From Shimia sp022448905 (GTDB taxonomy: Bacteria > Pseudomonadota > Alphaproteobacteria > Rhodobacterales > Rhodobacteraceae), in NCBI RefSeq assembly GCF_047126315.1, contig NZ_CP138953.1, forward strand, positions 2,232,001 through 2,296,000: a stretch of 64,000 bases of DNA. The letters run 5' to 3'. Both the position numbers and the translations under genes were made by a program. Positions 52,621-60,976 of the stretch are shown piece by piece; the stretch's first letter is position 1; each line of letters opens with the position of its first letter. The notes beneath the pieces were generated by a model, which had not been told where the DNA came from, did not search any database, and saw only the letters and a program-made list of their open reading frames with translations.

Positions 52621-53994
52621 ATGACGTTTATGAAACAGATTCTTGAACCCGCCCGCCAGATTGATGTGATCCATGAAACCGAGGTGTTGGTTGTCGGCTC
52701 CGGACCCGGTGGGTTGTCGGCGGCGCTGGCGGCGGCGCGGGCGGGCGTGGAGGTCACGCTGGTGGAGCGGTTTGGCTGTTTTGGCGGCAATATCACTGTG
52801 GTCGGCGTGGAGGGCATGCATTGGTATCGCCATGAGCAGACCGTGGAGAGCATGGGCATTCCCAAGGAGTTTGAGGATGCGGCCAAAGAGGCGGGCGCGG
52901 CGGTGCCGGAGAGCCAATCGCTGAGTTACGAGATTGACAGTGAGGGTTTCAAGCTGGTGGCTGATCAGATGGTCGAAAAGGCCGGTATTCACCCGATGCT
53001 TCACCGGGCCTTTGTGGCGCCGATCATGGAAGGCGATGAGATCAAAGGCATCATTACTGAATCCAAGGCCGGGCGCGAAGCGATCCTGGCGAAGGTGGTG
53101 ATTGATGCCACCGGGGATGCGGACATTGCGCATCGGGCGGGGGCCCCGTGCCAAATGGCGCCGCGCGAAGACCTGATGGCGGCTTCGGTGATGTTCCATC
53201 TGGCCGGGGTGGACAAGACCGCGTTTATGGAGGGGATCAAAGCCGATCCGCAGACCTACGCCGATTGGGGCGGCGGCGGGGAGTGGAACATTGAGACTTC
53301 GGGCAAAGAGGACGAGATGTTCTCGCCGTTTCTGCATAAGCCGTTTGCGCAGGCGATCAAGGCCGGGCTGATCCCGCCGCATTTGAACACGATCGCGGGC
53401 ACCTGGGGCGCGATGCATGACAGCGGTGAGCTGACCTATATGAACCTCGTGCATCTGGCGGGGATTGACGGCACTGATCCGGACAGCCTGACAGCGGGCG
53501 AGATTGAGGGGCGCAAGCAGGCGATGCTAGCGATTGAGGCGCTCAAACGGTTCATGCCGGGGTGCGAGAACGCGCGGCTGCGAAACTTTGGCATGAGCCT
53601 GGGTATTCGCGATACGCGCAAGGTCGACACGGTCTACAGCATGACCGAGCTGGACGTGCGCGAGCAGGGGCGGTTTGAGGACAGTATTGGGATTTTCCCT
53701 GAGTTTATCGACGGCTACGGCATTTTGATCCTGCCGACCACGGGGCGGTATTTTGAGGTGCCGTATCGCAATTTGTTGCCGCAAGGGGTGAAGAACCTGC
53801 TGGTGTCCGGCCGTGCCACGGCGGGACACAAGGTGGCTCATGCAGCGACGCGCAACATGGCGTGCTGTGCGGTGATCGGGCAGGGCGCTGGCGTGGCAGC
53901 GGCTTTGAGCGTGCAGCAAGGACGGGCGCTTGATGACCTCAACATTACGGATATTCAGGCTGAATTAACCCGACAGGGTGCGCGGGTGCATTGA
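52621..53994 (+). CDS. FAD-dependent oxidoreductase (FAD_oxidored family)
   Basis: A 457-aa flavoprotein. The dinucleotide motif is VLVVGSGPGGLSAALAAARAG, followed by VTLVERFGCFGGNITVVGVEG, which suits the PF12831-type FAD-dependent dehydrogenases. A second FAD motif (VVIDATGDADIAHRAG) and the C-terminal LLVSGRATAGHKVAHAATRNMACCAVIGQGAG segment complete the fold. The substrate is unknown. The ATG at 52621 has only a weak ribosome-binding site. Confidence 0.9.
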   Translation: MTFMKQILEPARQIDVIHETEVLVVGSGPGGLSAALAAARAGVEVTLVERFGCFGGNITVVGVEGMHWYRHEQTVESMGIPKEFEDAAKEAGAAVPESQSLSYEIDSEGFKLVADQMVEKAGIHPMLHRAFVAPIMEGDEIKGIITESKAGREAILAKVVIDATGDADIAHRAGAPCQMAPREDLMAASVMFHLAGVDKTAFMEGIKADPQTYADWGGGGEWNIETSGKEDEMFSPFLHKPFAQAIKAGLIPPHLNTIAGTWGAMHDSGELTYMNLVHLAGIDGTDPDSLTAGEIEGRKQAMLAIEALKRFMPGCENARLRNFGMSLGIRDTRKVDTVYSMTELDVREQGRFEDSIGIFPEFIDGYGILILPTTGRYFEVPYRNLLPQGVKNLLVSGRATAGHKVAHAATRNMACCAVIGQGAGVAAALSVQQGRALDDLNITDIQAELTRQGARVH

Positions 53995-54006
53995 CCGCTT
54001 CGGGCC

Positions 54007-54924
54007 TCACAGAGGGGCTGTGCCGGAGACCCAGAACTCGTTGCGGCGGGCGGTGACGCGCTCGGCCAGAAAGTCGACAAACAGGCGCACACGGGCTGTG
54101 TTGCGCAGGTCGCGGTGCAGGAGCAACCAGATGCTGCGGTAAGGCAGCGGTTTCTGGAACGGGGCGCGGATTAGGTCAGGGTGGCGGTCGCCTAGGTTGC
54201 AGGCGAGATAGGCCATGCCGAGACCGGAGGCTGCTAGGGTGATCAGGGGCACCAATTCGGACACGCGGTGTTTGAGCGTGGCTTTGGGATAATGGCTATC
54301 GCTGAGCCAGCGGGCGGTTAGGGCTTCTTCGGGCTCGTGCCAACCGATAAAATGCAGGCCTTCGCCCTGATTGTCCCTTACGCGTTCGGCGTATTGGCGC
54401 GAGCAGTAGGCCGCTCGGGACATCTGCACAAGTTTGCGCCCCACCACATCGTCGGTCACATCTGTCGCCACGCGCAGGGAGACATCCGCCTCGCGGCGGG
54501 TCAGGTCGCGGACGTCATTGGTGAAGTTGAGATTCAGGGTTATGTCCGGATAGCGCTCGGCAAAGGCGGTGAAATCTTCCATCAGCGAGGTCATCGCCAA
54601 GCCGTGGAGCAAGGTGACGTAGACCGTGCCGGTGGGCTGTGTGTCCCGCCCGACAATCACGCGCGAGGCGGCGGTCATTTCCTGCTCGACCCGTTCGGCG
54701 TGGGGCAGGAGGTCTTCGCCAACTTGCGTGAGCACCAGACCGGATTTGGAGCGGTCAAACAAGCGGCTGCCGACGCGCTCTTCCATCACAGCGATGCGGC
54801 GGGTCAGTGTGGTGTGATTGACCGTTATGCTGTCGGCTCCGCCGCGCAGTGTGCCGGTGCGGGCAACGGCTAGAAAGTATTTCAGATCGTCCCAGTTGAG
54901 GGCGTGGCTTTCTTGTTTTGACAT
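54007..54924 (-). CDS. LysR-family transcriptional regulator
   Basis: A 305-aa LysR regulator of the group that begins NWDDLKYFLAVARTGTLRGGA. The helix-turn-helix is followed by the dimerisation helix (EMTAASRVIVGRD) and an effector domain. It is divergent from an SDR/DUF4345 pair across a 122-base gap with a long inverted repeat, so it most likely controls that pair. Confidence 0.92.
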   Translation of the reverse strand: MSKQESHALNWDDLKYFLAVARTGTLRGGADSITVNHTTLTRRIAVMEERVGSRLFDRSKSGLVLTQVGEDLLPHAERVEQEMTAASRVIVGRDTQPTGTVYVTLLHGLAMTSLMEDFTAFAERYPDITLNLNFTNDVRDLTRREADVSLRVATDVTDDVVGRKLVQMSRAAYCSRQYAERVRDNQGEGLHFIGWHEPEEALTARWLSDSHYPKATLKHRVSELVPLITLAASGLGMAYLACNLGDRHPDLIRAPFQKPLPYRSIWLLLHRDLRNTARVRLFVDFLAERVTARRNEFWVSGTAPL

Positions 54925-54937
54925 GTGTCAGGTGTTT

Positions 54938-54986
54938 CATTTTTGAACCTCTGTGTCCAGTTTTTCCCGGATACACGTCAAAAATG
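54938..54986. promoter_or_regulatory. Inverted repeat in the LysR/SDR divergent region
   Basis: Perfect 9-bp arms CATTTTTGA (54938-54946) and TCAAAAATG (54978-54986) with a 31-base spacer lie between the divergent starts. LysR proteins typically bind two such half-sites on one face of DNA; this is the best operator candidate. Confidence 0.6.
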
Positions 54987-55046
54987 ATCGTCGCTACCTT
55001 GGTGTCACAGAGTGAAACGTACAGTCGGAACCAAGGAGCCTGTCTT

Positions 55047-55973
55047 ATGAAACCTATTCAGTCCGTTATGATCACCGGCGCGAATGCCGGATTGGGCCGC
55101 GAGGCGGCGCGGCAGTTGGCGATGCGCAACGGGATCGAGAAGATCTACCTCGCCTGCCGCAATCAGGAAAAAGCCGATGCGGCGAAGGCCGCGCTTGAGG
55201 CGGAGACCGGCAAGCGCATTTTTGAAGTGATCCCCATGGATGTGTCCAGTCCGATGTCGGTGCGGGCGGCCGTTGGCAAAATGGCCGCGCCTGTGGATGC
55301 GCTGATCCTGAATGCGGGCGGGACTGGGGGCAAAACTCCGCACGCGCTGACACAAGTCGGGGTGACCCATATTTTTGCGGCCAATGTGCTAGGCCATGTG
55401 GTGCTGGTGGATGAGCTGCTGGAACGACAGTTGATTACCTCGACTGTGTTGTATGCTGGCTCAGAGGCGGCGCGGGGCATTCCCAAGATGGGCGTGGCCA
55501 AGCCAGACATGCGCACATCTTCGACCGAGGAGTTTGTTTCGATTGCGGATGGCAGCAAGTTTGGCCCAAAGGCCGATCCGCTGGATATTTACGGCACGAT
55601 CAAGTTGACCGCTGCGATGTGGATGGGGGCGATGGCGCGGCAGCATCCGCACATTCGCTTTGTCACCATGAGCCCGGGCGGCACCACCGGCACCAATGGC
55701 ATGGATGACCTGCCGTTTTTGAAGAAGGTGTTCTTCAAATATGTCGGTGGCACGCTGATGCCGTTGTTCGGGATGATGCACAGCGTTGAGACTGGCGCGA
55801 AGCGCTATGTCGAGGGACTGCTCAATGACCGGTTTGAAAGCGGGCATTTTTACGCCAGCCGCGAAGGCTCCCCGACCGGACCTGTGGTGGATCAGGCGAA
55901 GATCGATGCCTCGCTCGCCAACACGCAATTCCAGGACAACGCCTTTCAGGCTGTGCGCCGGTTTGCGGCTTAA
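55047..55973 (+). CDS. SDR-family oxidoreductase
   Basis: A 308-aa SDR resembling protochlorophyllide-reductase- or retinol-dehydrogenase-like members: TGANAGLGREAARQL, YLACRNQEKADAAKAAL, LILNAGG and the catalytic Tyr/Lys in IYGTIK. The function in this organism is unknown. AAGGAGCC precedes the ATG at 55047. It is followed 29 bases later by a DUF4345 gene, as an operon under the divergent LysR regulator. Confidence 0.9.
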   Translation: MKPIQSVMITGANAGLGREAARQLAMRNGIEKIYLACRNQEKADAAKAALEAETGKRIFEVIPMDVSSPMSVRAAVGKMAAPVDALILNAGGTGGKTPHALTQVGVTHIFAANVLGHVVLVDELLERQLITSTVLYAGSEAARGIPKMGVAKPDMRTSSTEEFVSIADGSKFGPKADPLDIYGTIKLTAAMWMGAMARQHPHIRFVTMSPGGTTGTNGMDDLPFLKKVFFKYVGGTLMPLFGMMHSVETGAKRYVEGLLNDRFESGHFYASREGSPTGPVVDQAKIDASLANTQFQDNAFQAVRRFAA

Positions 55974-56002
55974 TCCCTCTCAGATATCAAAGGAGACTTA
56001 AA

Positions 56003-56377
56003 ATGGACGTTCTACTGCAAATACTCGTTGGTCTTGCGACTATTATGTTGTTGGGGCTGGGCACGATGTCGATGTTTGCCCCGCGCCGGATGTTGAAGAA
56101 CTTTGCGCTTGAGCCCATCGGCGTGGCCGGGTTGAGCACGGTGCGCTCCGTGGTGGGCGGCCTGTTTCTGACCAGTGTGCTGTTGCTTGGCTACGGGTTG
56201 GCGAGCGGGCAGACCGAGGGCTTTCTGGTCGTTGCGTTGTTGATGGGCGTTGTCGCCGTGGGGCGCGTGGTTGGCCTGATCGCGGATGGGTTTGACAAGG
56301 CGGTGATCCCGCCGCTGATTGTCGAGCTGGTGATCATTGCGGTGTTGGTGCCTGCACATGGTCAGCCGGTGGTGTGA
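56003..56377 (+). CDS. DUF4345-like four-helix membrane protein
   Basis: A 124-aa protein with four hydrophobic segments (LLQILVGLATIMLLGLG; GGLFLTSVLLLGYGLA; FLVVALLMGVVAVGRVVGL; PPLIVELVIIAVLV) and the conserved VGRVVGL...DG loop of DUF4345. Function unknown. AAAGGAGAC precedes the ATG, and it ends at a strong bidirectional terminator. Confidence 0.85.
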   Translation: MDVLLQILVGLATIMLLGLGTMSMFAPRRMLKNFALEPIGVAGLSTVRSVVGGLFLTSVLLLGYGLASGQTEGFLVVALLMGVVAVGRVVGLIADGFDKAVIPPLIVELVIIAVLVPAHGQPVV

Positions 56378-56397
56378 TTGCTTGCCCCCCGGACATG

Positions 56398-56429
56398 AAA
56401 AGGCCCGCCGGAGTGGCGGGCCTTTTTTT
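56398..56429. terminator. Bidirectional intrinsic terminator
   Basis: A stem AAGGCCCGCC / GGCGGGCCTT with a GGAGT loop is followed by seven Ts on the plus strand; the minus strand also has a T-run (TTTT from AAAA). It ends both the DUF4345 gene and the convergent serine hydrolase gene. Confidence 0.93.
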
Positions 56430-56441
56430 GTTTTGGCGTCG

Positions 56442-57608
56442 TTAGCCGCCTGCCGTTTCGGCAATTTCGCGGAAGAGGGCGATGTTGCCATCGGTCACGC
56501 CGCTTTCCTTAAATTTACGGTCGGCGGAGTTCACTGCGATCACCACGCCGTGCGGGCGGTTGATGTAGATGTATTGGCCGTAGACGCCGATGCCGAAGAA
56601 CTCGCCGTCGCGCGGGTCTTTGGGCATCCACCATTGGTAGCCGTAGTGCAGATTGCCGTCCTTGGTGTTGGCGCTGGGCACCGTGGCGGCGGCGAGCCAG
56701 TCGGCTGGGACCACTTGGGTGCCGTTGTATACACCCTCCTGTAGGATCATCTGACCAAAGCGGGCGTAGTCGCGGGTGCGGATGTTGAGACCGCCAAGCA
56801 CAAAGGCCACGCCTTCGCCGTCGGTGACGTAGTAGGGGTCTTGTTCATAGCCGAGTTTGGAAATGATTTTCTCAGACAGCAGGTCGGGAATAGAGCGGCC
56901 GGTGGCGCCCCGGATGACCATGCCCAAAACATGGGTGTCGATGGAGACATATTGGAACTGTTTGCCAGGTTCGACGAAAGTTTCGGTGAGACCCGCAGCA
57001 AAGCCGTCCATCGTGCCGCCCATGGCAAGGACGCGGCCCATGCGGTTGATATCGCTGTTGAAATCCAGGTAGTCCTCGTCAAAGGTCACGCCTGAGGACA
57101 TTTGCAGCACATTTAGCACGGTGGCGCCATCATAGGCGGTGCTTTTCAGAAGCGGGGCGTAGGTGGTGACCTGTTCGTTGATGTCGATATGGCCTTCCGC
57201 GACGACGATGCCCATCAGGGACGACAGGTAAGATTTGGCCACTGACCAGCTGATCCGCAGGTCTTCGGGGCTGGTGTCCTGATAGTAGCTTTCGTGCACC
57301 TTCTGGCCGTCCTTAAGCACCACCATGCCGGTCACGGCGCGCTCCTTAGTCCAGCTGTCAAAGCTGGCGGGCATGGTCATGTCGGTGCCGTTGGGCAGGG
57401 CGCTGACCGCTGCGTCGCCTTTGGCAATCCCGGCGGAGAGGAAGAGCGTATTCATGCTGGAGAAGTTGGAGACAATCTTCTCCTCGGAGAACAGCGAGTT
57501 CACTGCCAGCAGGCGGGTGATTTCCTCGCGTTTGAGTGCATAGACGGTCAGCGCGGCCAGGATCAGCATCAGTAGAATGCGGCCAAGCCATTTTCCAAAG
57601 GTGCGCAT
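56442..57608 (-). CDS. Serine hydrolase of the beta-lactamase (class C/esterase) family
   Basis: A 388-aa protein with an N-terminal membrane anchor (ILLMLILAALTVYAL), so it is displayed in the periplasm. The nucleophile motif SxxK is SVAK in RISWSVAKSYL. The second-motif Tyr lies in FQYVSIDTHVLG. This family covers esterases and D-aminopeptidase-like hydrolases, as well as 6-aminohexanoate-dimer hydrolases; antibiotic resistance is not implied. No neighbouring gene points to its substrate. Confidence 0.88.
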   Translation of the reverse strand: MRTFGKWLGRILLMLILAALTVYALKREEITRLLAVNSLFSEEKIVSNFSSMNTLFLSAGIAKGDAAVSALPNGTDMTMPASFDSWTKERAVTGMVVLKDGQKVHESYYQDTSPEDLRISWSVAKSYLSSLMGIVVAEGHIDINEQVTTYAPLLKSTAYDGATVLNVLQMSSGVTFDEDYLDFNSDINRMGRVLAMGGTMDGFAAGLTETFVEPGKQFQYVSIDTHVLGMVIRGATGRSIPDLLSEKIISKLGYEQDPYYVTDGEGVAFVLGGLNIRTRDYARFGQMILQEGVYNGTQVVPADWLAAATVPSANTKDGNLHYGYQWWMPKDPRDGEFFGIGVYGQYIYINRPHGVVIAVNSADRKFKESGVTDGNIALFREIAETAGG

Positions 57609-57679
57609 GTGTGGGGTCCCCTCCCTAATTTTGTTGGACGGAGTTGAGCATTAAGCGGTGGTGGGCGGCAACGGTGACG

Positions 57680-58717
57680 TTAGGGGAGTTTGGTGGGTGC
57701 TTGCCATTCCACCCAGCGCCCATGGAAGTCGGCGCGGCCCAGAGGGATCGTGTGATTGCCCGGCCAGAGGCGCAGGGTTAGCGCGGCACCGTGGGGTATG
57801 TCGTCTGCCTCGTAAGACAGCCACGCGAGCGGCGCGGCCTCGGTGGCCTTTTCACCGGCTGCTTCCATCAAAGCGGTGCCGTGGTTTTGGCGCTTTTCCG
57901 GGAAGTATTGCCAAGCCACGGTGGAGTAGACCATGTGCAGCTCGCCCACGTTTGGTGCGGACAGGCGATGGTCCAGCCAAGAGATGGCGTCGTCTTGGTC
58001 GAGACCTGCTGTGTTGAGTGCGATCGCTGCTTGGGTGCGGTGCAGGCGCTCTTCCTGATCGGCCCAGAGATAACTTTGCAGGCGCAGGGCGTCTTCAGCG
58101 TTGGCGCTGTTGAGCGGATTGAGATCCACGCCGCGGCGGTTGGAAATGGTGACGCTTGCTTGTGGAGGGAGCGGGCCGGTCCAATCGGGGGATAGGGCCA
58201 CTGTGCTGTGTGGGCCGTAGCCTTCACCGACATCGAGGTGGAACTGATCAAACATCAGGTTCAGGCCGGCGGAGGCGCCCAGTTCGGAAAGCTTGATGGG
58301 CAGGCCGAAGCGATCCGCCAACAGATGCGCGGTGGCGATGAGAACGGCGGCGCGGCGCACCTCGTTGGTTTGAGGCGCGTGGGTGATCCAATCGGTGAGG
58401 AAGGCGTCGTGGGTGCGCAGCGCGGTCAGGACAGCGTTTTGTAGGTCGGCGCCCTCGCTTTTGTTGGGCGGGTAGACAGCGGTTAGGTCTTCGTCTTTGC
58501 CTTGCAAGACCAACGCATGCAGGCCGCCAGCGATCCGCAGTGGCAGGCTGTGGCCTTTGGGACTGATGTCGCCCTCAAACGTAGCACATTTGGCGGCGAG
58601 GGCCGTGTCCTCTGGCCAATGCGTTGCGAGCAGGCGCAGCAGCTGGCCCATAAACGGGCTGTCGAGCGCTTCGCAACTCTCGGCTTGCGACAAAAATGCA
58701 GCCTGTAGTGCGCTCAC
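57680..58717 (-). CDS. DUF2332 family protein
   Basis: A 345-aa cytoplasmic protein of the DUF2332 family. Typical segments are PFMGQLLRLLATHWPEDTAL, TNEVRRAAVLIATAHLLADRFGLPIKLSELGASAGLNLMFDQF and LHMVYSTVAWQYFPEKR. The ELGASAGLN motif resembles a SAM-binding loop of a methyltransferase. No activity is established. It overlaps the 3' end of pth by 4 bases, so it is co-translated with it. Confidence 0.88.
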   Translation of the reverse strand: MSALQAAFLSQAESCEALDSPFMGQLLRLLATHWPEDTALAAKCATFEGDISPKGHSLPLRIAGGLHALVLQGKDEDLTAVYPPNKSEGADLQNAVLTALRTHDAFLTDWITHAPQTNEVRRAAVLIATAHLLADRFGLPIKLSELGASAGLNLMFDQFHLDVGEGYGPHSTVALSPDWTGPLPPQASVTISNRRGVDLNPLNSANAEDALRLQSYLWADQEERLHRTQAAIALNTAGLDQDDAISWLDHRLSAPNVGELHMVYSTVAWQYFPEKRQNHGTALMEAAGEKATEAAPLAWLSYEADDIPHGAALTLRLWPGNHTIPLGRADFHGRWVEWQAPTKLP

Positions 58718-59430
58718 GAGAATTTATCCATGAGTTTTTGCAGGGGGCTGCGGTTGTCCTCAGCGGGTTTTGGCGCAGGGGCTGGTTTTGCTTTAGACGT
58801 GTCAGCCTTGGTCTCAGGCGTGGTTTTGGTGTTTGGATTGCTTTTGCCGGTAGAAGGGCGCGGCGGGTTGAGGCGCATGGCGACTGCGTTGGAAAACTTG
58901 GCGGTGTCGCCCTCGGCAAGATGGGCCGCGCCGTCGGAAATCCCGCGCAGCATGTCATCAAGCCAGTCCTGATCCATCTTGTGAAAATCATGCAGCACAT
59001 AGCGGCTGACCAAATCCTTTTGCCCCGGGTGGCCAATGCCCATGCGCACCCGGCCATAGGCCTCGCCGATGTGCTGATGGATGGAACGCAGACCGTTGTG
59101 ACCGGCGTGGCCACCACCCATTTTGTACTTTAACTTACCGGGTTTCAGATCAAGCTCGTCATGAAACACTACAACATCGGCGGGGGAGAGTTTGTAAAAC
59201 CGCATGGCTTCGCCAACGGATTGCCCGGAGAGGTTCATGAAAGTTTCGGGCTTAAGCAGGAGCACCTTTTCGCTGCCCAAACGGCCTTCGGTGAGCGCGC
59301 CCTGGAATTTGCCTTTGAAGGGTGCAAAGCCGTGATCGGAGGCAATCTGATCCATCGCCATAAAGCCGATGTTGTGGCGGTTCTGCGCGTATTTGGAGCC
59401 CGGATTGCCAAGGCCAACAAAGAGTTTCAT
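58714..59430 (-). CDS. pth: Peptidyl-tRNA hydrolase
   Basis: A 238-aa enzyme that frees tRNA from peptidyl-tRNA dropped from ribosomes. Catalytic and tRNA-contact residues are visible: His19 (QNRHNIGF), the FMNLSGQSV Asn, Asp in HDELDL, and GGGHAGHNGL. It is longer than E. coli Pth (~194 aa): the last ~50 residues are a Lys/Pro/Ala/Thr-rich tail (TSKAKPAPAPKPAE) ending PLQKLMDKFS, as in other Rhodobacteraceae. DUF2332 overlaps it. Confidence 0.96.
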   Translation of the reverse strand: MKLFVGLGNPGSKYAQNRHNIGFMAMDQIASDHGFAPFKGKFQGALTEGRLGSEKVLLLKPETFMNLSGQSVGEAMRFYKLSPADVVVFHDELDLKPGKLKYKMGGGHAGHNGLRSIHQHIGEAYGRVRMGIGHPGQKDLVSRYVLHDFHKMDQDWLDDMLRGISDGAAHLAEGDTAKFSNAVAMRLNPPRPSTGKSNPNTKTTPETKADTSKAKPAPAPKPAEDNRSPLQKLMDKFS

Positions 59431-59490
59431 GAGGTCTGCTCGCGTAAGTTTCTGCGGCGCAATATAGCTTTGCCGCTGGGGAGAGGCAAA

Positions 59491-60588
59491 TCACTCGGCT
59501 GGGGTGGCCTTCTCGCCTTGGCAGCGGGAGAGGTGGTCTTTGTCGTGTAGCTTGAGTTTGCGGGAGGCGGTGAAGTCTTGTCGCACGTGGTCCCACCAGG
59601 CGCCAAGATAACTCCGCTCCGCCTCGGCGTGAAACACTTCCGGGGCAGTGCGGTGCAGGGTTGGCAGGCGGGTCCAGGGCACGTTGGGGAAGGAGTGGTG
59701 CTCGTTGTGGTAGCCGGTGTTGAACAGCAGCCAATTGATGGGGCCATAGGTGGAGCGCGTGGGGTTCGCATCGTCATCGCCGGGATGTTCGGTGAGCGAT
59801 TGACCCAGGTTGGAGATGCCCAATTTGCCAAGGAAGAAGGAGAGCGACCAGAGGTGGTAGAGCAGGGCCCATGGACCCAGCAATACGAGCATTATGATGT
59901 TGGAGAGCGCGGAGACCACGATGTAAGGGCGCATTTCGGTGGAGGTGGCGGAGGTGCCGGTGAAACGCGGCTGCGGGTCGCGCACGGGGCGGCCGGAGGC
60001 TTTGGCGTAGAGCGGTGGCAGGATTTTGTCGGCGATGAAGATGGAGCCAAGTGGCAGTGCGTGCAGGACGAGCGTCAGGGCGGTGAGCAGTTTTTGCAGC
60101 ACGGGATGGGTGCGGCCAATGGCAAAGCGGGCTTGCAGGGCGCATAGGTCCTCGTGTTCGTAGTCGTTGTCATAGTCACCGACAAAGGGATGGTGGCTGG
60201 TGACGTGCTGGTGTTGGTAGGTGAGCTGTTTGCCGTAGGAGGTCAGGATGAACTCCAACCCAAGATCAAAGGCGAGCTTTGGCGTGGGGTCGCGGAACAC
60301 CAGCTTGTGGCAGGTTTCGTGAATGAGGCTGGCGGCAGAGTGGTAGACCAACTGTCCAATCAGAAAGGCGGTGAGGCCAATCACCCAGATCGGTTGACCG
60401 GACACCAGCCAGGCGATGCTCCAGTGCACCGCCAGCAACACCGGTAGTGCCAGGGTTGTGAGCGGTTGTGTGCCGGACAGTGCCGCCAGTTCAGGATGCG
60501 CCGCCAGCGCAGCTTTGCGCATCTCGTTGTGGCGGCGGGACTGGGGCGAAATGCCTTTCGGGCGCGAGGGCTGGGCTTGGGCGGTCAT
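59491..60588 (-). CDS. Membrane fatty acid desaturase, sphingolipid delta-4 desaturase-like
   Basis: A 365-aa integral membrane di-iron desaturase or hydroxylase. The three His boxes are present: HETCH, HQHVTSHH and NEHHSFP, spaced with four or more hydrophobic segments. The third box and the TGYHNEHHSFPNVP context are those of dihydroceramide delta-4 desaturases (DES1) rather than phospholipid desaturases. The substrate could be a sphingoid or related lipid chain; no sphingolipid synthesis genes are in the window. The ATG at 60588 follows an in-frame GTG at 60591. Confidence 0.85.
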   Translation of the reverse strand: MTAQAQPSRPKGISPQSRRHNEMRKAALAAHPELAALSGTQPLTTLALPVLLAVHWSIAWLVSGQPIWVIGLTAFLIGQLVYHSAASLIHETCHKLVFRDPTPKLAFDLGLEFILTSYGKQLTYQHQHVTSHHPFVGDYDNDYEHEDLCALQARFAIGRTHPVLQKLLTALTLVLHALPLGSIFIADKILPPLYAKASGRPVRDPQPRFTGTSATSTEMRPYIVVSALSNIIMLVLLGPWALLYHLWSLSFFLGKLGISNLGQSLTEHPGDDDANPTRSTYGPINWLLFNTGYHNEHHSFPNVPWTRLPTLHRTAPEVFHAEAERSYLGAWWDHVRQDFTASRKLKLHDKDHLSRCQGEKATPAE

Positions 60589-60657
60589 CACAAAAAAGGC
60601 TCACAAAAAATCGATGCCTTACCCTGGCGCGGCCCAAAGGTGGGGTCAATGACCGGG

Positions 60658-60690
60658 CTTCTTCTAATTTCAAATATCCCGGGGTGGGCG
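60658..60690. repeat. Intergenic GC-rich/ATATTT repeat, copy 3
   Basis: GGGCTTCTTCTAATTTCAAA followed by TATCCCGGGGTGG matches the right half of the inverted pair at 41046-41078 and is the reverse complement of 11023-11055. It lies in the 388-base gap upstream of the desaturase gene. Confidence 0.65.
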
Positions 60691-60734
60691 CGTTGGAAGT
60701 GCGCCTGGGGCGCGCATCTGCCCAGCAGAGTCGC

Positions 60735-60784
60735 TGTGCGGTTTTCCGCACAAGTCCCAAAAGCGCTGTGCGGGAAATCGCACG
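60735..60784 (+). promoter_or_regulatory. Two DctD-like upstream activator sites
   Basis: Site 1 (60735-60752) is TGTGCGG TTTT CCGCACA, a perfect 7-bp inverted repeat. Site 2 (60767-60784) is TGTGCGG GAAA TCGCACG, a weaker copy in the same register. Their centres are 32 bases apart, about three helix turns. This tandem GTGCGG/CCGCAC layout resembles the enhancer sites bound by the sigma-54 activator DctD in front of rhizobial dicarboxylate transport genes. Here they precede dctPQM. Confidence 0.7.
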
Positions 60785-60822
60785 GGTGATGGTTTTACGC
60801 GCCGGGTGGTCTACCACGTTTT

Positions 60823-60839
60823 TGGCATAACCATCTGCA
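60823..60839 (+). promoter_or_regulatory. Sigma-54-like promoter of dctPQM (spacing off by one)
   Basis: TGGCATAACCATCTGCA has the GG and GC elements of a sigma-54 promoter and lies ~40 bases downstream of the DctD-like sites. However, 11 rather than the usual 10 bases separate GG from GC. The remainder of the gap to the dctP ATG shows no better candidate by eye. The promoter call is therefore tentative. Confidence 0.4.
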
Positions 60840-60976
60840 AAGAAACAAAATAACGCAGAGATAGGCGCAAAGATAAAGAAACTGTTGAGCGGGCTTTCGC
60901 CGACAGTCACAGTTTTGTCATCGCACGCTTTAGGGGCGTGAGGAGGACATCGGACAAATTCTGGGAGGAAACCGAT

